This document shows positions 1-2,811 of a stretch of DNA of 5,149 bases, piece by piece. A program made the translations under genes and the position numbers. The DNA comes from Eubacterium sp. Lineage in GTDB: Bacteria; Bacillota; Clostridia; Lachnospirales; Lachnospiraceae. Below the pieces are notes generated by a model. It did no database searches. It was given only the letters and a program-made list of their open reading frames with translations, and was not told the origin of the DNA. The stretch covers positions 1 through 5,149 of the forward strand of contig JAILSA010000214.1 in assembly GCA_024697885.1 (NCBI GenBank). The letters run 5' to 3'. Position 1 is the stretch's first letter, and each line of letters opens with the position of its first letter.

Positions 1-840
1 CCCTACCCGGGCATCCATGACCTCTTAAAGAGGCTCAGGGCCCAGGGAGTTTTGACTGCAGTGGTTTCCAACAAGGCGGACTACGGAGTTCAGTCCCTGT
101 GCAAGGATTATTTTCCAGGCCTCTTTGACTACGCCGTAGGAGAGAGGGAGGGCATCAGAAGAAAGCCAAGTCCCGACAGCGTCAACGAAGTTTTGAATAA
201 GTTACAAATCAAGAAAAAGGACGCAGTCTACATCGGGGATTCGGATGTGGATTTTGCCACCAGCCAAAACGCCGGCCTGGATGCCATTATGGTGGGCTGG
301 GGATTTCGCAGCGAGAGCTTCTTGCTAAAATGCGGCGCCAAGTTTGTGGTCAAGGACACAGAGGAGGTTTGGAGCCGGATGCAAAAGACCAACCTGACCA
401 CCCTCTGTTATATTGAAAAAGACCAAAAGTATCTGATGATGCACCGGACCAAGAAAGAAGGGGACATTAATAAGGACAAGTGGGTTGGAGTGGGAGGCCA
501 CTTCGAGCCGGATGAGACCCCAGAGGAGTGCCTCCTAAGGGAGACGAAGGAAGAGACGGGCCTAGAGCTTACCTCCTGGAAACTGCGGGGAATTGTGACC
601 TTTATCTGCGACCGGTGGCAGACGGAATATATGTTTCTCTATACGGCAGATGGCTACGAGGGCAAGATGACAGAATGCGACGAGGGAGACTTAGAGTGGA
701 TTGACAAAAAGGCAGTCTACGACCTGCCTCTGTGGGAGGGGGACAAGATTTTCTTCCGACTCCTAGAGGAGCGACAGGACTTTTTTAGCCTCAAATTGAA
801 ATATGAAAAAGACCAGCTGGTGGAAGCGGTCATAGAGTAA
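1..840 (+). CDS. HAD-IA phosphatase / NUDIX hydrolase fusion, 5'-truncated by window edge
   Basis: The frame is open from base 1 to the TAA at 838-840, giving 279 visible residues; the true start lies outside the window. Residues 1-120 are the C-terminal half of a HAD subfamily IA (phosphoglycolate phosphatase-like) hydrolase: PYPGIHDLL at the start, motif II VVSNK (Ser23), motif III Lys55 in RKPSPD, and motif IV IGDSDVD (Asp80, Asp84). The nucleophile motif DxDxT and the cap domain must lie upstream. From about residue 132 a NUDIX domain follows, with WVGVGGHFEPDE and a Nudix box at residues 166-188 (G-x5-E-x7-RE-T-x-EE-x-G-L). It fits the consensus except that Thr replaces the usual aliphatic residue after RE. 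The closest remembered relatives are MutT/8-oxo-dGTP diphosphatase-like proteins of Clostridia. The inferred role is cytosolic hydrolysis of a nucleoside di- or triphosphate by NUDIX and of a phosphomonoester by HAD; the substrate is unknown. No clear terminator follows it. Base composition looks richer in G+C than the downstream genes. Confidence 0.9.
   Translation, partial: PYPGIHDLLKRLRAQGVLTAVVSNKADYGVQSLCKDYFPGLFDYAVGEREGIRRKPSPDSVNEVLNKLQIKKKDAVYIGDSDVDFATSQNAGLDAIMVGWGFRSESFLLKCGAKFVVKDTEEVWSRMQKTNLTTLCYIEKDQKYLMMHRTKKEGDINKDKWVGVGGHFEPDETPEECLLRETKEETGLELTSWKLRGIVTFICDRWQTEYMFLYTADGYEGKMTECDEGDLEWIDKKAVYDLPLWEGDKIFFRLLEERQDFFSLKLKYEKDQLVEAVIE
361..381 (+). promoter_or_regulatory. Possible internal ribosome binding site and start for a stand-alone NUDIX protein
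   Basis: Inside the fusion gene, GAGGAGG (361-367) precedes an in-frame ATG at 379 by 11 bases. That ATG would give a 153-residue protein starting MQKTNLTTLCYIEKD. This is close to where free-standing NUDIX proteins of this type begin, and close to their usual length. The bases also encode ordinary residues (EEV), so the match could be chance. Confidence 0.3.
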
Positions 841-847
841 TATTCTC

Positions 848-876
848 TTAAATGATAGAATTTGTTGGGTTATAAT
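848..876 (+). promoter_or_regulatory. Candidate sigma-A promoter for the AbrB-like gene
   Basis: A perfect TATAAT lies at 871-876. With a 17-bp spacer the -35 would be TTAAAT (848-853), only three of six matches to TTGACA, and there is no TGn extension. Transcription would start near 883, leaving a leader of about 34 bases. Three TAAGG units (876-880, 881-885, 890-894) sit between the -10 and the ribosome binding site; their meaning is unknown. Confidence 0.45.
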
Positions 877-905
877 AAGGTAAGGAAAGTAAGGAATTAA
901 AGAGC

Positions 906-913
906 GAGGTGAT
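906..913 (+). promoter_or_regulatory. Shine-Dalgarno of the AbrB-like gene
   Basis: GAGGTGAT is an eight-base perfect complement to the 3' end of 16S rRNA. Its GAGG core ends 7 bases before the ATG at 917. This spacing favours ATG 917 over the TTG at 914, which directly abuts the match. Confidence 0.85.
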
Positions 914-916
914 TTG

Positions 917-1156
917 ATGGAATTAGCGAAGGTAACATCAAAAGGGCAGATTACGATACCGATAGATATTAGGAGAAAACTTGGAATAAAAGAAGGCAGT
1001 AAGGTTCTGTTTATAGAAGATGCCGGACGGATCTATATTGCAAATTCCTCTATGGAGGCATTGCGGGAGGCACAGGAGGCTTTTCGGGGAGAGGCAGAAA
1101 GAGTTAGCTTGCAGAGTGTGGAGGATGTAGCCGATATGATCAAAGAGATGCAATAG
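917..1156 (+). CDS. AbrB/MazE/SpoVT-family DNA-binding protein, solitary antitoxin-like
   Basis: The product is 79 residues. Residues 1-45 are a SpoVT-AbrB swapped-hairpin domain: MELAKVTSKGQITIPIDIRR, then LGIKEGSKVLFIEDAGRIYI. TSKGQITIP is the family signature. Residues 46-79 form a charged, probably helical tail (EALREAQEAFRGEAERV, then SVEDVADMIKEM), of the kind seen in antitoxins paired with PIN- or MazF-like toxins. The family dimerises, binds DNA and often represses its own operon. Here no toxin gene follows: a terminator lies 36 bases after the stop. The upstream neighbour is the HAD-NUDIX gene, so the protein is either an orphan antitoxin or a stand-alone transcriptional regulator. 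It has its own good Shine-Dalgarno and a TATAAT box, so independent transcription is likely. No membrane segment or signal peptide is present. The family assignment is firm; the target and partner are unknown. Confidence 0.93.
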   Translation: MELAKVTSKGQITIPIDIRRKLGIKEGSKVLFIEDAGRIYIANSSMEALREAQEAFRGEAERVSLQSVEDVADMIKEMQ

Positions 1157-1176
1157 AACAGGTATTAAAAAAAATA

Positions 1177-1188
1177 TAGATTAATCTA
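1177..1188. repeat. 12-bp perfect palindrome TAGATTAATCTA
   Basis: A self-complementary 12-mer in the 3' untranslated stretch of the AbrB-like gene, between an A8 tract (1167-1174) and the terminator hairpin. It could be an operator-like site or simply AT-rich chance. Confidence 0.35.
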
Positions 1189-1192
1189 AAAA

Positions 1193-1229
1193 AAGCGGGA
1201 TGGCAGGTTCGTACACTGTCATCCCGTTT
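1193..1229. terminator. Intrinsic terminator hairpin, probably bidirectional
   Basis: CGGGATGGCAG (1196-1206) pairs with CTGTCATCCCG (1216-1226) over 11 bp with one G-U pair and a 9-base loop. The stem extends by AAG/TTT to 1193-1229. On the + strand the trailing tract is TTT followed by CATATATTCTTT, so it is imperfect. On the - strand the hairpin is followed by seven T residues (the A-tract at 1188-1194), a better terminator. It ends the AbrB-like transcript and insulates the secreted-protein operon. Confidence 0.82.
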
Positions 1230-1338
1230 CATATATTCTTTGACTTCTTTTACTAAAAGAAAAACGCAAAAAAATGTTGATTATTAACAAAAAGAAAAAG
1301 ATTTAGATGAATATGTTATCTAAAATGCACAAAAAATA
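1230..1338. other. AT-rich non-coding stretch with two inverted repeats
   Basis: No gene is supportable here on either strand. Two dyads stand out. TGTTGATTATTAACA (1275-1289) is a 15-bp palindrome around a central base with one mismatched pair. TTTAGAT (1302-1308) and ATCTAAA (1318-1324) are perfect 7-bp arms around a 9-base spacer. Both lie upstream of the promoter for the secreted-protein genes and could be operators or local hairpins. No riboswitch or structured-RNA family is recognised. Confidence 0.4.
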
Positions 1339-1374
1339 GACCGAATAAACAGGGATAACGACCGTTTAGACAGG
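1339..1374 (+). promoter_or_regulatory. Direct-repeat activator site resembling a LytTR (AgrA/PlnC-type) operator
   Basis: GACCGAATAAACAGG (1339-1353) and GACCGTTTAGACAGG (1360-1374) are identical at 12 of 15 positions, and the copies start exactly 21 bp apart. Within the second copy, ACCGTTTAG (1361-1369) fits all nine positions of the published LytTR-domain consensus [TA][AC][CA]GTTN[AG][TG]. The first copy, ACCGAATAA (1340-1348), fits six of nine. The 12-bp gap between the 9-mers is the spacing typical of LytTR sites. The site ends just before a -35 element, as expected for an activator. The regulator itself is not in the window. Confidence 0.55.
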
Positions 1375-1379
1375 AAGCG

Positions 1380-1408
1380 TTGATGGCAGAGGAAAAGGCC
1401 GATATAAT
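1380..1408 (+). promoter_or_regulatory. Sigma-A promoter of the secreted-protein operon
   Basis: TTGATG (1380-1385; four of six matches to TTGACA) lies 17 bp before a perfect TATAAT (1403-1408). The transcript would start near 1415, giving a leader of about 46 bases. A dyad, ATGAATTCAT (1407-1416) with outer GATAT/ATATC arms (1401-1405, 1419-1423), overlaps the -10 and start point. The leader contains a small TTTCG/CGAAA stem (1425-1429, 1434-1438) just before the Shine-Dalgarno. The imperfect -35 next to the direct repeat fits an activator-dependent promoter. Confidence 0.68.
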
Positions 1409-1445
1409 GAATTCATATATATCGTTTCGACTGCGAAAATCGTGT

Positions 1446-1453
1446 AAAGGAGG
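1446..1453 (+). promoter_or_regulatory. Strong Shine-Dalgarno AAAGGAGG
   Basis: AAAGGAGG (1446-1453) ends 7 bases before ATG 1461, and the reading frame from that ATG opens directly with a signal peptide. This fixes the start and excludes the upstream in-frame TTG at 1380 and ATGs at 1383 and 1407, all of which fall within the promoter itself. Confidence 0.9.
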
Positions 1454-1460
1454 GAAAAAA

Positions 1461-2783
1461 ATGAATACAAAAAACATGAAAAAAGTTCTGGCTCTGGCCC
1501 TTGGTTTTGTGATGACACTGGGGCTCATGCCGGGTATGGAGACAAAGGTTTTGGCAGCCGGTAAAGTGGCGAGCCTGACGATGAAGTATTATACATATAC
1601 TTCTTCGGGAGAGAGGACATATGGTGAGTATACGCCGGATGTCAGTGAGTTTACTTCGCTGGATGCAGCGTTTGCGGCAGCCGCTGACAGAACCTATCTT
1701 GAAAAAGTAGGAATAGGGGATGATGTAGCTGGCAAGGAGCACCTTACAGCAATTGTGAAACTGCTTGACAACGTGACAATTGCGGAGGGGCAGACTTGTA
1801 CTGCCAATGGTACGTTTGATCTTGACCTCAATGGCAAGACGATGACGGTGAATGGCACTCTTACCGGGACATCCGATGTGTCACCGGACTGGCCGGCAAG
1901 TATTTCAGTAGCCAGTACAAAGCTGGGTACATTTAACAGCAAGGGTAATATCGAAGTTTCCCTCCAGCCGTGGACCGGAGATACATTCAATATTACAGGT
2001 GGTCTTGTGAGTGGCTTTTTTGGTATTGACGGGGGAACAGTCAATGTCAGCGGCGGCGAGTTTACCGGAGGCTTTATGGCAAACAACGGCGGAGATGCCG
2101 ACATCAATCTGACAATTTCGAAAAAAGCGAAGATCAGAGATTTGGAATTTTATGTATATATGGATGAGGACGGCAATCTTGCAGAGGGCACACATAGTAT
2201 CCACATGACGCTGAAAGGCGGATATTATAATGTGGATCCTTCTTTTTTCCTTAAGTGGGATGAAAAAGACCAGTCTAAATATGTCACCCTCGACACTTCC
2301 AAATTAGAGCAGTACAGCAGCCAGACCGACTGGGATGCGGACAGCAGTGTGTATACCTACCGTGTGGTAGATGACAGCGCAGATGAGACTTCGACAACAG
2401 AGACATCGTCGTCTGGTACGCAGACATCGACAGGTGATAAGACAACAGGTAAGCAGACTTCTACCGGCACACAGTATTCTTCGGATGTGACTGCTCCGGG
2501 CAAAGTAAAGTTATCTTCTGTAAAGAACAGGGCCAAAAAGACTTTGACTGCTAAGTGGAAGAAGACGAGCGGCGCCAAAGGATATCAGGTTCAGTACGCC
2601 CTCGACAGAAAATTCACGAAGGGCAAGAAGAGCAAAATTGTCACGAAGACAAGTTTGAAAATAAAAAAATTAAAGAAAAAGAAGACTTATTATGTTCGGG
2701 TGAGAGCATATAAGTTAAAGACTAACGGCAAGAAGAAATACGGCGCATGGAGCGCTGTTAAGAAAGTGAAAATAAAGAAATAG
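1461..2783 (+). CDS. Secreted protein with beta-helix-like region and lysine-rich C-terminal fibronectin type III domain
   Basis: The product is 440 residues and no named family is recognised for the whole. Residues 1-33 are a Sec signal peptide (NTKNMKK basic end, LALALGFVMTLGL core, cleavage near VLAA). Residues 65-74 (TSLDAAFAAA) and about 95-130, with LLDNVTIAEG and DLDLNGKTMTVNG, are a module common at the start of beta-helix surface proteins of Firmicutes. Residues 175-230 have beta-helix-like strands such as TFNITGG and TVNVSGGEF. Residues 304-342 are a Ser/Thr/Gly/Gln linker. Residues 343-440 form an Fn3 domain (KWKKTSGAKGYQVQYA, TYYVRVRAYK, GAWSAVKKVKI) in which 32 of 98 residues are Lys. 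No LPXTG motif, membrane anchor or catalytic motif is visible. It is probably secreted and held in the cell wall, perhaps by the basic domain binding anionic polymers (inference). It is first in an operon with the gene at 2812. Confidence 0.93.
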   Translation: MNTKNMKKVLALALGFVMTLGLMPGMETKVLAAGKVASLTMKYYTYTSSGERTYGEYTPDVSEFTSLDAAFAAAADRTYLEKVGIGDDVAGKEHLTAIVKLLDNVTIAEGQTCTANGTFDLDLNGKTMTVNGTLTGTSDVSPDWPASISVASTKLGTFNSKGNIEVSLQPWTGDTFNITGGLVSGFFGIDGGTVNVSGGEFTGGFMANNGGDADINLTISKKAKIRDLEFYVYMDEDGNLAEGTHSIHMTLKGGYYNVDPSFFLKWDEKDQSKYVTLDTSKLEQYSSQTDWDADSSVYTYRVVDDSADETSTTETSSSGTQTSTGDKTTGKQTSTGTQYSSDVTAPGKVKLSSVKNRAKKTLTAKWKKTSGAKGYQVQYALDRKFTKGKKSKIVTKTSLKIKKLKKKKTYYVRVRAYKLKTNGKKKYGAWSAVKKVKIKK

Positions 2784-2798
2784 AGCAGAACGCCCAGG

Positions 2799-2805
2799 AA
2801 AGGAG
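2799..2805 (+). promoter_or_regulatory. Shine-Dalgarno AAAGGAG of the large surface-protein gene
   Basis: AAAGGAG ends 6 bases before ATG 2812. It lies in the 28-base gap after the preceding stop codon, and that gap has no terminator or promoter. This supports co-transcription and fixes the start at the head of a clear signal peptide. Confidence 0.88.
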
Positions 2806-2811
2806 AAGCCT

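Noticed and set aside
914..916. TTG at 914 as start of the AbrB-like gene
   Set aside because: It touches the end of the Shine-Dalgarno match; ATG 917 has normal spacing and gives the standard family N-terminus.
1274..1290. Rex (NADH sensor) operator
   Set aside because: TTAACAA at 1284-1290 matches one half of TTGTTAA-N4-TTAACAA, but the left half has two mismatches and the spacer is 3 instead of 4.
1380..1460. N-terminal extension of the Fn3 protein by 27 residues from TTG 1380
   Set aside because: The stretch is the promoter and leader (TTGATG...TATAAT), the extension would bury the signal peptide, and the strong AAAGGAGG lies inside it, properly spaced for ATG 1461.
1230..1460. Riboswitch or T-box leader
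   Set aside because: The predicted transcript start near 1415 leaves only about 46 leader bases, and no conserved riboswitch core is visible.
1694..2107. Minus-strand open frame of 137 codons across the Fn3-protein gene
   Set aside because: It lies wholly inside a well-supported plus-strand gene, its product is low-complexity Pro/Ser/Val with no recognisable domain, and it lacks a clear ribosome binding site.
2370..2486. DNA tandem repeat or phase-variable tract in the Ser/Thr linker
   Set aside because: The protein is repetitive (TSTG, TGTQ) but the codons vary and no exact DNA repeat or homopolymer long enough for slippage is seen.
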